A stretch of DNA of 64,000 nt from Shimia_B sp038528385 (GCA_038528385.1 JBCBET010000007.1:108066-172065); one strand, 5' to 3'. Counted from the stretch's first letter, positions 7,678-16,486 are shown. Made by a program: numbers and translations. The notes: a model not told the origin generated them from the sequence alone.

Positions 7678-8214
7678 ATGACGCTTCGAGGCCCCATTTT
7701 ATTTTGTGTCATGGCACTCCTTCCGCCTGTCGCCCTCTCGCTCGGAGGCGCGCTAGCTCTCCGCGCGCCACCCGCGGTGAACGCCGCCGCCGGCGGGGAC
7801 GGGGCGGCAGCCGCCAAAACAATTGTTGGAAAGGATCGTGAATACCTGCCCCTGCGCATTCCGCTCGACATCACGCTTGCCAACGGACTCGGTCGCGTGA
7901 GGGCCAACCTGGCCGTAGCCATCGAAACGCGCGACCCCGCGTCTCTGGAGCGGCAATGGGCGAAAAACCTCGAGGCAGCGCAGCGGGATTTCGCGGAAAT
8001 TGCGCTTCGGGAGGTCGAGAGGAGGATCGCAGGCCCCGGAATAGACCCCGATCTCGTGGATCTTCGATTGGCCTTGCCAGACCTTTTGCGCGACGAGATG
8101 AACGCCGAGCTGTCAACGCTTCGACCACCCAAGGCAGTTCTCGAGCTCTTTATCGTTAAATGGGAGCACGCGCGCAGCGACCTTCGCTCCGCCACACCCG
8201 CGGGGGCCCTGTGA
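7678..8214 (+). CDS. FliL-like single-pass membrane protein (possible motor protein)
   Basis: A 178-residue protein with one N-terminal membrane segment (about residues 5-30) and a periplasmic domain. The domain resembles FliL in outline: YLPLRIPLDITLANG, a strand (RANLAVAIETRD), a helix-rich middle and a C-terminal ELFIVKWE strand. A genuine fliL lies at 17792, so this would be a second FliL-family member. R. sphaeroides Fla1 has the extra single-pass motor protein MotF, a possible counterpart that I cannot confirm. A GTG nine bases upstream (7669) lies before the predicted sigma-54 transcript start. Confidence 0.6.
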   Translation: MTLRGPILFCVMALLPPVALSLGGALALRAPPAVNAAAGGDGAAAAKTIVGKDREYLPLRIPLDITLANGLGRVRANLAVAIETRDPASLERQWAKNLEAAQRDFAEIALREVERRIAGPGIDPDLVDLRLALPDLLRDEMNAELSTLRPPKAVLELFIVKWEHARSDLRSATPAGAL

Positions 8215-8270
8215 GCAGGATGGCGAGGCGCCACGATGACGGGCGACACGATGGGCCAGCCGAGCAGCCA

Positions 8271-8621
8271 CTAGGCAGTGGGAAAGGCCTCTTCTGCGGC
8301 GGTCTCGCCGTCCGGATCACGCGGTTTTCCCGGGGCCAAAAGCCCGTGGTCACGCAGGTGCCGCTGGCTCGGCTCCTCTGCGATGGTCCGGTGGAGGTTG
8401 CGCGCGTCCGCTATGGCGGTGGCGTTCCGGCGCCACAGGCCCCAGACAACCCCCAACACATTTGCCAAAAGGATGGCCACTCCAATACTCATCGGAGCCG
8501 GCATAAAACCAGCCAGCCGGATAGCCCATGCCGGTTGGGCGTAGATCGCCGCAATCAGCATGAGCGCGACGGGAAGAAAGAACCTTAGCCGCGCGCAACC
8601 CGTGCAATCTTCCGTGTCCAT
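8271..8621 (-). CDS. Small two-helix membrane protein with an N-terminal CxxC
   Basis: A 116-residue unknown protein. Two membrane segments are visible (FFLPVALMLIAAIYAQP, then SIGVAILLANVLGVVWGLW), preceded by a short N-terminus with DCTGC and followed by a charged cytoplasmic tail. I use the ATG at 8621, because the longer frame to 8669 would overlap the preceding gene. It is the third gene after fliS and converges with the FliL-like gene. No family was recognised. Confidence 0.55.
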   Translation of the reverse strand: MDTEDCTGCARLRFFLPVALMLIAAIYAQPAWAIRLAGFMPAPMSIGVAILLANVLGVVWGLWRRNATAIADARNLHRTIAEEPSQRHLRDHGLLAPGKPRDPDGETAAEEAFPTA

Positions 8622-8646
8622 GGTTCGTGCCGACGACGCTGCGGAG

Positions 8647-8958
8647 CTATCGCCGGAGCGTGTCTGCACGAATGTAGCTCAAGGCACCTTCGTGATTGAC
8701 CGCAGCCTCGCGGCGCGACGCTTCACCGACCTCCGCCAGGGCGCGCAGGCCTGTTGCGACGCGAGCGCAGACGGCGTTGCATATCTCCGGGTCCACGCGA
8801 CCGACGGCGTCGCGCGCCGCCGACCTCATCTGCCTATCGAGCTGGAACAAATGGTCGGGGTCCAACCGCTCCTGTGCCGCGCCCATGTCTCGCAACAGCC
8901 TGTCCATCCGTTGCGCCCACGCGACCGCTACCATGCGTGACACTGTTGCCCGCGTCAT
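8647..8958 (-). CDS. Small helical protein in the position of FliT
   Basis: A 103-residue, mainly helical soluble protein whose ATG overlaps the fliS stop (ATGA). Gene order fliS-small helical gene matches fliS-fliT in many flagellated bacteria, where FliT is the FliD chaperone. Sequence alone gives no FliT signature that I can defend, so FliT is a positional guess. Visible features are MDRLLRDMGAAQERLDPDHL and a Cys pair (ICNAVC). Confidence 0.55.
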   Translation of the reverse strand: MTRATVSRMVAVAWAQRMDRLLRDMGAAQERLDPDHLFQLDRQMRSAARDAVGRVDPEICNAVCARVATGLRALAEVGEASRREAAVNHEGALSYIRADTLRR

Positions 8959-9350
8959 GCCGGCACCGCTTCATTGTTGCCGGGCGCGATCTCTCCCCAT
9001 GCGGACAAGATGTTGGCGATGACGTCATGCGCCTCCCGGAGGCGCGCACCGTCCTCGCCACGCCATGCCTTGAGCAGGTGAAAGCGTGCGAATTCGTATA
9101 GCTGGAATAGGTCGATGGCGATCGCCCCCCCGGCGTCGAAATCGAGGCTCGACTGCAGGATGTAAAGCGCGGTGAGCGCCCGGTTGAGCGGTTCGGCGGG
9201 AAGCGGACGTCCCTGTCCCTCCGCCGTCGCCAGCACATCGAGGGCACGCGTGAGTTCCTGCAGGGTCACGAGGACGATCTGATGCGGATCGGGCGCGGGC
9301 TGCACCGCATGGCGCGCCGTGGACTGATAGAAGGTGCGGGCAAAACTCAT
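8955..9350 (-). CDS. fliS: Flagellin export chaperone FliS
   Basis: FliS binds the C-terminus of flagellin in the cytoplasm and delivers it to the export gate. The 131-residue protein has the FliS features FARTFYQ at the N-terminus, PHQIVLVTLQELTRALD, the long helix with LTALYILQSSLDFDAGGAIA, and DLFQLYEFARFHLLKA. Length is normal. It heads a three-gene minus-strand unit. Flagellin itself is not in this window. Confidence 0.88.
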   Translation of the reverse strand: MSFARTFYQSTARHAVQPAPDPHQIVLVTLQELTRALDVLATAEGQGRPLPAEPLNRALTALYILQSSLDFDAGGAIAIDLFQLYEFARFHLLKAWRGEDGARLREAHDVIANILSAWGEIAPGNNEAVPA

Positions 9351-9655
9351 TCAACGGTTCCTTCGTCGCTGTCCGGGCTCTGCGCCCGCTCTGCTTGTAA
9401 CGGACAGACGGGGAAGACCTTTAGGCGTCGCATGAAGCGCCCTGACCCGGGACGTGGGCGCGACTGTTGAGATCTCGACGGAGGCGTCACTATCTCGCCG
9501 TTTTCTATCACAACCTCGACGCTTCAGCCTCGCCGCGCAGGCCGTCATACGAGGATGAGCCAGGGCCTGCATTGGATCAAACTCGGTCGGTTCGTTCATG
9601 CGCGCGTTTGGCACGATCCGTGCTTCATGCTTTCCGAGACCTTTACGGAGTTCGC
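9351..9655. promoter_or_regulatory. fliS-fleT divergent regulatory region
   Basis: This 305-bp gap separates fliS (minus) from fleT (plus). The right part holds a sigma-54 promoter for fleT. On the minus strand I found no GG-N10-GC match for fliS, so its promoter is of another class or lies elsewhere. An open frame runs through from 9467 but lacks a ribosome-binding site and homology before 9656. Confidence 0.55.
9609..9624 (+). promoter_or_regulatory. Sigma-54 promoter of fleT-fliEFGHIJ
   Basis: TGGCACGATCCGTGCT has a perfect TGGCACG -24 element and GC of the -12 element ten bases after GG (9610-9611 and 9622-9623). Predicted start is about 9635, 21 nt before the fleT ATG. The product is itself a sigma-54 activator, which suggests autoregulation. 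Confidence 0.8.
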
Positions 9656-10756
9656 ATGACAGACATCACATTTGATAGCGCCTTCGAGGCTCAATCGAAC
9701 GCCGAGTTGTCCGGGCTCTTCGCGGCACTCGAAGTGCGCGGCCTGAAGATCGCGCATGATGGACAAGCGCCCTGCCACAGCCTAGTGGTGCCCGCCGCAA
9801 CGGATGCTGCTCGCGAGGTGTCGAGAGCCAGGGAGCTAGGTGCAAAGCGCATCCTCGCGCTGACGACGGGAGCCGGGCAATGGGCCTACGCGGAAGAGCT
9901 CGGTGGGCGCCTCACTCGCATCCACATGCCCGAAAACGACAGCGCCGCAATCCTCGCGCTGGAGGATGTCCTCGCAGCGCCGTTCTCTCCGATCGTCGCC
10001 GTAGATGCGTCATCTCGGACGCTCGTGTCGCTCGCGCGACGCGTTGCGAGGCACGAGGTGAGCGTGTTCATCAACGGTCCCACGGGTTCTGGCAAGGAAG
10101 TGCTGTCGCGCCTCATACACTCTGCGTCTCACCGCGCGGGTGGGCCCTTCGTGGCACTGAACTGCGCGGCAATCCCGGAGAACATGCTGGAGGCGATGCT
10201 GTTCGGCCACGAGAAAGGAGCGTTCACGGGCGCTGCTTCGGCTAACAAGGGGTATCTCCGCGCGGCCGAGGGGGGCACGCTGCTGCTCGACGAGATTTCC
10301 GAGATGCCGCTCCCCTTGCAGGCCAAGCTTTTGCGGGTTCTCCAGGAAAAGGTCGTGACGCCCGTGGGCGCACAGAAAGAGGTAGCAGTCGACATTCGCA
10401 TCCTCGCCACGTCCAATCGCGACATGGCGGCGGAGATCGCGGACGGTCGGTTTCGGGAGGATCTTTTCTTCCGCCTGAACGTGTTTCCTTTGGAGACGCT
10501 CGCGCTCGCCGGGCGGCGCGACGATATCCCTGCGCTCGCGCAGAGCTTCATTACCCGCCACGGTCAGGGACCTGCGCCGCTTTTGACGCCCGCCGCCCTC
10601 GAAGCGCTCAAGGCTCATCATTGGCCCGGCAATGTGCGGGAACTCGAAAACGTCATCCAGCGAGCCCTCGTTCTGGCGGATGGCAGTCGGCTAGCGAAAG
10701 ACCACATCATGCTGACCGCGCAAGCCGCCGGTCAGGCACTGGCGCGAGCTGCGTGA
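9656..10756 (+). CDS. fleT: FleT-like sigma-54 activator lacking a DNA-binding domain
   Basis: A 366-residue bacterial enhancer-binding protein that would drive ATP-dependent opening of sigma-54 promoters. An unusual N-terminal region (about 1-115) is followed by a complete AAA+ core: Walker A GPTGSGKE, the sigma-54-contact loop GAFTGA, Walker B GGTLLLDE and the arginine-finger region FREDLFFRLNVFPL. The protein stops about 28 residues after HWPGNVRELENVIQRALV, so the usual C-terminal Fis-type HTH is missing. R. sphaeroides FleT sits in the same place (fleT-fliEFGHIJ) and acts with FleQ, which supplies DNA binding. The start at 9656 lies just downstream of the sigma-54 promoter. Confidence 0.85.
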   Translation: MTDITFDSAFEAQSNAELSGLFAALEVRGLKIAHDGQAPCHSLVVPAATDAAREVSRARELGAKRILALTTGAGQWAYAEELGGRLTRIHMPENDSAAILALEDVLAAPFSPIVAVDASSRTLVSLARRVARHEVSVFINGPTGSGKEVLSRLIHSASHRAGGPFVALNCAAIPENMLEAMLFGHEKGAFTGAASANKGYLRAAEGGTLLLDEISEMPLPLQAKLLRVLQEKVVTPVGAQKEVAVDIRILATSNRDMAAEIADGRFREDLFFRLNVFPLETLALAGRRDDIPALAQSFITRHGQGPAPLLTPAALEALKAHHWPGNVRELENVIQRALVLADGSRLAKDHIMLTAQAAGQALARAA

Positions 10757-10763
10757 GACGCCC

Positions 10764-11075
10764 ATGGCCCTGACTGGTATCTCCCCCGCCATTTCCGCGC
10801 TTCACGAGGTGGCCAATCCGGCCCCGGCAAGCCCCGCGGGTACGCCGTACTCCGGGCCCAGCTTCGCGGATCGGATGGGGCAAACCCTTTCCAGTGTGAA
10901 CGCCCAGCAGCTTCGCGCCAGCGATGCCGCGCGCGATTTCGAAACCGGCAGGACCAACGACCTCGTGTCCGTGATGGTGGAGCAGCAGATTTCCTCGCTC
11001 GGGTTCGAGATGACGAAGCAAGTCCGCAATCGCGCACTCTCAGCCTACCGAGACATCATGAACATGCCGGTCTGA
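10764..11075 (+). CDS. fliE: Flagellar hook-basal body protein FliE
   Basis: FliE joins the MS ring to the proximal rod. The 103-residue protein has the family's C-terminal half: FADRMGQTLSSVNAQQLRAS, NDLVSVMVEQQISSLGFEM and QVRNRALSAYRDIMNMPV. Length is typical. It starts 7 bp after fleT and precedes fliF. Confidence 0.93.
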   Translation: MALTGISPAISALHEVANPAPASPAGTPYSGPSFADRMGQTLSSVNAQQLRASDAARDFETGRTNDLVSVMVEQQISSLGFEMTKQVRNRALSAYRDIMNMPV

Positions 11076-11112
11076 CCAAAGGCCGTCCCCTACTCACCGC
11101 TCAGGAGACGCC

Positions 11113-12795
11113 ATGTCCATGGATGCCTCTCAGTCGCCGTCGGTTCCCACGGGGCAAGGCTCCTTCGCCCCGGCCTTCATGCGTCGGATCGATGCCGCGA
11201 TCACCCAGCCCGCCTTGCGCCGGGCGTTGCCGGCCATCTCGGTGCTTGGCGTCGCGGTGCTGGCACTGGGGCTCTGGCTCCTGCTGGCGCCGCCCGAGCG
11301 GATGCAACTGCAGCCCGGTCTCCCAGCGGCGGAGAAGGCGCGTGCCCTCGACGCGCTCACTGCTGCCGGGATACCCGCACGCCTCGATCCCGGCTCCGGC
11401 GCGCTGACCGTACCTGCGGCGAGCTTTCACGAGGCAAGAATGCTCCTGGCGACAGAGGGGCTGCCACAGGGTCAAGCGGATGGTCTCCAGGCGATCGAGA
11501 ACATGCCCATGGGAACCTCGAGGCAGGTGGAGGCCGCCCGGCTACGCCGCATGCAGGAACTCGACCTCTCGCGCACGATAAGCGAGCTGCGACCGGTGCG
11601 AGCCGCACGGGTGCACCTCGCTCTGCCAGAGCGGACGGCATTCGTCCGTGATACGGAGCCTCCGCGCGCCTCCGTCGTCCTCGAACTGGCCCCCGGCCTC
11701 TCGCTCGACCAAGGGCAGGTGCAGGCCATTGTGAGCATGGTTGCAGCGGCGGTGCAGGACATGCCGCGCGGCAATGTCTCCGTCGTCGACCAGGCGGGGA
11801 CCTTGCTCACCGCAGAAGAAACCGACCCCATGCAAGCCGCCGCAGATCGTCAACTCGCCCACCAGCAGCGCATGGAACGGCTCTACCGCGAGCGCGTGAT
11901 GGCGCTCCTGACGCCGATGGTGGGCGTCGGAAACGCAGCGGTGGAGATCACGCTGGACATGGACTTCACCCGTTCAGAGATCACCAGCGAGGAATTTTCC
12001 CCCGATACCGCGCTCCGCAGTGAGCAAGCCTCGCAGCAATCGACGTCGAATGCCGGCGCGATCGGCATTCCGGGTGCGATCAGCAACACGCCGCCGCCCG
12101 AGCCTGAACTGGTGGAAGCCACGGAAGAGACCGAGGCGCCAGAGGCCGTGAACATGACGCGGTCCAGCACGCGAAACTACGAGGTGAGCCGCCGGGTCGA
12201 AACGCGCCAGCCGCAGGTCGCCAAGATCACCCGCGTCCATGCCGCTGTCCTTCTCCACGAAACGCCGCCGACCGACGGCACCGCCGCCGAGGCACCCGGA
12301 GACGCCCGCGACAACGCCCGCGCTGATATCGAGGCCCTCACGAAGAGCGCCATCGGCTTCGACGAGGCGCGCGGGGACATCGTCACCGTCGCCTCCGCGC
12401 CGTTCGTCGCGCCTCCCCTGCTCATGGCCCAAGGGCCTTGGTACGAGGCGCCCTGGCTTCCTGCAGTGGGGCGTGTGTTGGCACAGGTGGCCATCATCGC
12501 GATCGTGGTGCTCGGCATCATCCGGCCGCTCATGACCCGGCTTCTTCCGCCGCCCCCCGCGCCTGGGCAGGCCCTTGTCGGCTATGGGGACGCGGTGGAG
12601 GTGCAGCGCGGCGAGAGCTTCACCGCGCTGCGTCAGCGCATAGAAACCGCCACCCCAAGCATCGAGGATCTCGACGGATCCTTGAGCTACGAGGAGAAGA
12701 TCAACGTTGTGCGCCAGCTCACCGACGACGATGCAAACCGGATTTCCGGCGTCTTCAAGAGCATGCTCGATACGAAGGAAGAAGCCGCACGATGA
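11113..12795 (+). CDS. fliF: Flagellar MS-ring protein FliF
   Basis: FliF forms the inner-membrane MS ring. The 560-residue protein has a first membrane segment (about residues 39-60), the ring-building motif region with LATEGLPQ and RVHLALPERTAFVRD, a periplasmic domain, a second membrane segment (about 452-475) and a cytoplasmic tail SYEEKINVVRQLTDDDANRI that would bind FliG. The SD sequence CAGGAG precedes the ATG. Its stop overlaps the fliG start (ATGA). Confidence 0.96.
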   Translation: MSMDASQSPSVPTGQGSFAPAFMRRIDAAITQPALRRALPAISVLGVAVLALGLWLLLAPPERMQLQPGLPAAEKARALDALTAAGIPARLDPGSGALTVPAASFHEARMLLATEGLPQGQADGLQAIENMPMGTSRQVEAARLRRMQELDLSRTISELRPVRAARVHLALPERTAFVRDTEPPRASVVLELAPGLSLDQGQVQAIVSMVAAAVQDMPRGNVSVVDQAGTLLTAEETDPMQAAADRQLAHQQRMERLYRERVMALLTPMVGVGNAAVEITLDMDFTRSEITSEEFSPDTALRSEQASQQSTSNAGAIGIPGAISNTPPPEPELVEATEETEAPEAVNMTRSSTRNYEVSRRVETRQPQVAKITRVHAAVLLHETPPTDGTAAEAPGDARDNARADIEALTKSAIGFDEARGDIVTVASAPFVAPPLLMAQGPWYEAPWLPAVGRVLAQVAIIAIVVLGIIRPLMTRLLPPPPAPGQALVGYGDAVEVQRGESFTALRQRIETATPSIEDLDGSLSYEEKINVVRQLTDDDANRISGVFKSMLDTKEEAAR

Positions 12796-13826
12796 CCGCG
12801 GCACTGCCCGCGCCGGGCCCACGGGTCGATGAGGAGCTGTCTGCGGTGCAGAAGGCTGCCATCATCATGATGGTGGTCGGGGAGAAGACCGCCGCGCAGA
12901 TCCTGCGCACGCTGTCTCCCGGCGAAGTGCAGCAACTCGGTGAAGCCATGTACACCGTCGAGGGCGCTGCCCATGACACGGTGAACGCTGTTCTCGACGA
13001 GTTTCTCGCCTCTGTTGGCGACCAAAGCGGGTTGGGCGTGGGAACGAGTTCGTACGTCAGGCGCGTTCTCGACACGGCGCTCGGCAGCCACAAGGCGCAA
13101 TCCGTCCTCTCCCGCATCATGCCGCGCAACAGCGAACGGCCCATCGAGATCCTCGACTGGATGGACCCCGCCGCCGTCGCGGAACTCATCGCCGAAGAGC
13201 ATCCACAGATCACCGCGCTCGTCGTGGCGTCGCTCGACTACTCCCAGGCGGCCGCAGTGCTCTCGCTCCTCGCGGAAGATCAGCAGGCGGACATCATCCA
13301 GCGCATCGCGACCCTCCGCAGCGTTCAACCTGAAGCGCTCGCCTCTCTGGAGGAAGTGATGCGCGCAAAGTTCAACGCCAACACGACGTTGCGCGCCTCG
13401 CAAATGGGCGGCGTGAAGGCAGCGGCGAGGATCATGAACTTCACGCGGCAAGACACCGAGGAGCGCATCCTCAAGGACGTGCGCAAGCGCGACAAGGAGC
13501 TCTCGAACGAACTGACCGACAACCTCTTCGTCTTCGACTACCTCATCAAGTCCGAGGAGCGAGCGCTGCAGACGGTACTCCGCGAGGTCGAAAACAACGT
13601 CCTTATCCTCGCGCTCAAAGGGGCCTCTCCCGCACTGCGCGAAAAATTGCTGGGATGCGTCTCCCAGCGGGCCGCCGCCAACATGCGCGAAGAGATGGAG
13701 ACGATGGGCCCCGTCCGCCTCAGCGAAGTGGTCGAGGCCCAAAAACAGGTCATCACCATTGCCCGGCAGCTTTCGGACGCCGGAACCATCGCGCTGGCGG
13801 GCCGCGGCGGCGAGCAACTGATTTAG
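12792..13826 (+). CDS. fliG: Flagellar motor switch protein FliG
   Basis: FliG is the rotor protein that contacts MotA and couples ion flow to torque. The 344-residue product contains KAAIIMMVVGEKTAAQILR, the EHPQ motif (AELIAEEHPQITALVVASL), and the C-terminal charged torque helix region (IKSEERALQTVLREV) with LALKGASPALREKLL. The start at 12792 overlaps the fliF stop and fits family length. Confidence 0.96.
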   Translation: MTAALPAPGPRVDEELSAVQKAAIIMMVVGEKTAAQILRTLSPGEVQQLGEAMYTVEGAAHDTVNAVLDEFLASVGDQSGLGVGTSSYVRRVLDTALGSHKAQSVLSRIMPRNSERPIEILDWMDPAAVAELIAEEHPQITALVVASLDYSQAAAVLSLLAEDQQADIIQRIATLRSVQPEALASLEEVMRAKFNANTTLRASQMGGVKAAARIMNFTRQDTEERILKDVRKRDKELSNELTDNLFVFDYLIKSEERALQTVLREVENNVLILALKGASPALREKLLGCVSQRAAANMREEMETMGPVRLSEVVEAQKQVITIARQLSDAGTIALAGRGGEQLI

Positions 13827-13845
13827 CGCGAGGACCTTGGGACGC

Positions 13846-14676
13846 ATGCAAACAGACCACGAGCGCCCTGACGAACGGGACCATCTGCTCATCGAGGCGC
13901 TGGACGAGCCCGTGCCCGAACTCCTGTCGGCGACTGATATCCGCGCGATGCTGCGCCGCGGCGCCGCCGACTTCTTTGCGGACACGCCTGCCAAGGGGGG
14001 AGCGACGCTTCCTCCTCTTCCATCCCAGGATTTCAAGCCGCTCTCGTTCGACCGCGTAGGCGAGGGCGAGGATATCAAGCACAGCGAAGGCTTCACGCCG
14101 GTTGTCGGCGACGCTGCCGGAACCGAACCGGAATTCCACCCAACGCCCGCCCCCGAGAAAATCGATCTCGAGGCCCTGAAGGCGGCAGCGCGCGAAGAGG
14201 GCCGGGCCGAGGCTCTCAAGGAGTTCGAGGCCGAGAAGCAGAAATCGGCCGAGGAGGCCCGCGCCGCCGCAAGCGCCGAGGCCGAAGCACGCTTCGCCGA
14301 CATGTCCGAAACGTTCATGGCATTGATCGACGGCCTCACCATCGCGGGGCAGGAGGCCGAAGCGGTGCTCGCAGAACGCATCGAGGCCGCCGTCCTGAGC
14401 CTTGCCAGCGATCGCGCGGGCCGGGAGATCGACGCGGTCCCAGAGGCCTTCCTTGCCCGCATCGAGGGGCTTTGCCGTGACCTGACCACCGCCACCGACG
14501 TGCCGGCCATCACGCTCAATCCCGATGACCTCGAAGCGGTTCTTCCTCACCTGAAGCGCGCCTGCGCGTTGGAGGCCGCGAACTTTCAGGGAGATGAGGC
14601 ACTGTCCCGCGGCGACCTGCGATTGGCCCTTGGCGACGTTTTCTGCAGCGACATCCTGAAGGACCCGGACTATTGA
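13846..14676 (+). CDS. fliH: Flagellar export regulator FliH-like protein
   Basis: FliH binds the ATPase FliI and keeps it at the export gate. This 276-residue protein has a low-complexity N-terminus and a long Ala/Glu-rich helix (about residues 105-150, with AAREEGRAEALKEFEAEKQ) of the type that carries FliH dimerisation repeats. A C-terminal domain follows. Family assignment rests on this architecture plus position between fliG and fliI. The ATG at 13846 is preferred over the upstream TTG at 13837. The stop overlaps the fliI start. Confidence 0.8.
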   Translation: MQTDHERPDERDHLLIEALDEPVPELLSATDIRAMLRRGAADFFADTPAKGGATLPPLPSQDFKPLSFDRVGEGEDIKHSEGFTPVVGDAAGTEPEFHPTPAPEKIDLEALKAAAREEGRAEALKEFEAEKQKSAEEARAAASAEAEARFADMSETFMALIDGLTIAGQEAEAVLAERIEAAVLSLASDRAGREIDAVPEAFLARIEGLCRDLTTATDVPAITLNPDDLEAVLPHLKRACALEAANFQGDEALSRGDLRLALGDVFCSDILKDPDY

Positions 14677-16016
14677 GCACGGAGGCGTCGATGCTCCCGA
14701 GGCTTGCCGCGCGGTTGGAGCGGCTTGCCATGCCCCCTCGCCCATCCCTGAGCGGAAGGGTGTTGAGATATGACGGGCTCATCGCCGAATGTGCCGGTTT
14801 TGCCGCCTCGCCCGGCACGCGCTGCAGCGTGGAGACCGAGGACGGGAGCCTCGTGTCCGGGGAGATCGTGGGCTTCGCCCATAACCGCAACCTGCTCTTG
14901 CTCGACACACCTGGTGCGCGCGTCGTCACCAACTGTGTCGTCCATCGGATGCCAGATGGCGGGGAGGTGGACGTGGGTCCGGCACTCCTCGGGCGGGTCA
15001 TCGACGCGGATGGGTGCCCCCTCGACGGCGGTCCGCCTCCCCTCGTCACCGAGCGCCGGTCCCTGTCATCTCGGGCGCTCAATCCAATGCAGCGACAGCC
15101 GGTCGCCACGCCGCTTGATTGCGGCGTGCGGATCATCAATGCGGGGCTCACACTCGGGCGAGGGCAGCGCATGGGGATCATCGCGGGCTCCGGTGTTGGC
15201 AAGTCGGTGCTGATCGAGATGATCACGAGCTATACAGAGGCCGATGTCGTCGTCGTGGGCCTCATCGGCGAACGCGCGCGCGAGGTGGGAGAGTTCGTGT
15301 CGCGGGTCATGGCGGGCCCCGCCAAGGCGCGCACCTGTGTCGTGGCCGTACCAGCCGACCGTTCCCCGCTTCTCAGGCTGCGCGCGGCCCAGCGCATGAC
15401 GGCCATCGCCGAGTATTTCCGCGAGACCGGAAAGGATGTTCTGCTTATCATGGACAGCCTCACGCGCGTGGCCCATGCCCGCCGCGAGATCGGACTTGCC
15501 CTGGGCGAGCAACCCACCAGCAAGGGCTACCCTCCCTCTGTGATTTCAATGATCCCGGCGCTCTTGGAGCGTGCGGGGCCGGGCCTGCCCGGCCAGGGCA
15601 CGATCACGGCGCTCTACACCGTGCTTGCGGATGGTGACGACACCACGAACGACCCGGTCGTCGACGCGGCCCGGGCGATCCTCGACGGTCATATCGTGCT
15701 CTCCCGCAAGCAGGCGCAAATGGGTCTCTATCCGGCCATCGACCTCACGGCCTCGATAAGCCGCGTCATGAAGGACATCGTATCGCCGGACACGCATGCG
15801 CTCGCTTCGCGTCTGCGCAGGCTGATCGCGCTCTACGTGGACAATCGGGACATGATGCTCATGGGAGCCTATACGCCGGGACATGATCCTGCCCTGGACG
15901 AGGCCGTTTCGGCTTGGCCCCGGATCGAAGCTTTCGCCATGCAGGACACGGGTCAGGCGGTCAGCCTGGACGAAAGCAGAGATGCACTTGTGGCTCTGAT
16001 GGGCACGGCGTCGTGA
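14673..16016 (+). CDS. fliI: Flagellum-specific ATPase FliI
   Basis: FliI is the hexameric ATPase of the flagellar type III export apparatus. The 447-residue protein has Walker A AGSGVGKS, the motif GLIGERAREV, Walker B region DVLLIMDSLTRVAHARRE and GYPPSVISMIPALLERAG, all diagnostic of the FliI/YscN group. The TTG at 14673 overlaps the fliH stop (TTGA) and an in-frame ATG lies at 14691. Either gives a near-standard length. Confidence 0.95.
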   Translation: MSTEASMLPRLAARLERLAMPPRPSLSGRVLRYDGLIAECAGFAASPGTRCSVETEDGSLVSGEIVGFAHNRNLLLLDTPGARVVTNCVVHRMPDGGEVDVGPALLGRVIDADGCPLDGGPPPLVTERRSLSSRALNPMQRQPVATPLDCGVRIINAGLTLGRGQRMGIIAGSGVGKSVLIEMITSYTEADVVVVGLIGERAREVGEFVSRVMAGPAKARTCVVAVPADRSPLLRLRAAQRMTAIAEYFRETGKDVLLIMDSLTRVAHARREIGLALGEQPTSKGYPPSVISMIPALLERAGPGLPGQGTITALYTVLADGDDTTNDPVVDAARAILDGHIVLSRKQAQMGLYPAIDLTASISRVMKDIVSPDTHALASRLRRLIALYVDNRDMMLMGAYTPGHDPALDEAVSAWPRIEAFAMQDTGQAVSLDESRDALVALMGTAS

Positions 16017-16486
16017 CGTTCCAGAGAGCCAAAATATTGCGCATGCTCGACTTGAAGGCGCGGCGCGAGCTTCAGCGGCGCACCGCCGCGCTGCGAGGCC
16101 TGCAGCACCGGGAACTTGCGTCCTTCGAAAAGGCAAGCCGCCTCGAGGCCATGTTGGAAGAGCACGGTGGGACGCATACTGGACCCCTGACCAGGGGCGC
16201 ACTTTCCAGTTCGAACGAGATCCGGCGCGCGCTCATCGCCCAGCAGAAATCCGCGCGCGAGGCTCTCACGCACCTCGGGACGGAGCGCGGCCGCATCGAA
16301 GCCGAGATCGCCGACTTGGCCCATCGATCGGCGCTGTTGAAGGCACGGACAGAGGAAGAAGCGCGCAGTGCAGTCAGCATAAGAGATGCCCGCACCGATG
16401 AGGCTGCATCCGGCGGGCATCGGAACGTGGCATCCAACTTGCACGCTCCCACTGAGAACCATCGTCGCCATCGGTCCCGTCCATGA
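16013..16486 (+). CDS. fliJ: FliJ-like coiled-coil protein
   Basis: A 157-residue charged, helical protein that directly follows fliI, the normal place of the export-stalk protein FliJ. It consists almost wholly of predicted coiled coil (RRELQRRTAALRGLQHREL and REALTHLGTERGRIEAEIA). FliJ is poorly conserved, so the call relies on position and architecture. GTG at 16013 overlaps the fliI stop (GTGA). The last 60 bp also contain the fliK sigma-54 promoter. Confidence 0.7.
   Translation: MTFQRAKILRMLDLKARRELQRRTAALRGLQHRELASFEKASRLEAMLEEHGGTHTGPLTRGALSSSNEIRRALIAQQKSAREALTHLGTERGRIEAEIADLAHRSALLKARTEEEARSAVSIRDARTDEAASGGHRNVASNLHAPTENHRRHRSRP
16428..16443 (+). promoter_or_regulatory. Sigma-54 promoter of fliK, inside fliJ
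   Basis: TGGCATCCAACTTGCA has GG at 16429-16430 and GC at 16441-16442 with ten bases between, and a perfect TTGCA -12 box. It lies inside the 3' end of fliJ. The predicted start near 16454 leaves 29 nt before the fliK ATG. Confidence 0.75.

Noticed and set aside
9467..9655. N-terminal extension of FleT
   Set aside because: It would lie upstream of the predicted sigma-54 transcript start at about 9635 and has no similarity to regulator domains.
12687..14519. 610-codon open frame on the minus strand opposite fliG and fliH
   Set aside because: It is antisense to two clearly recognised genes, has no domain and reflects high-GC codon bias on the other strand.
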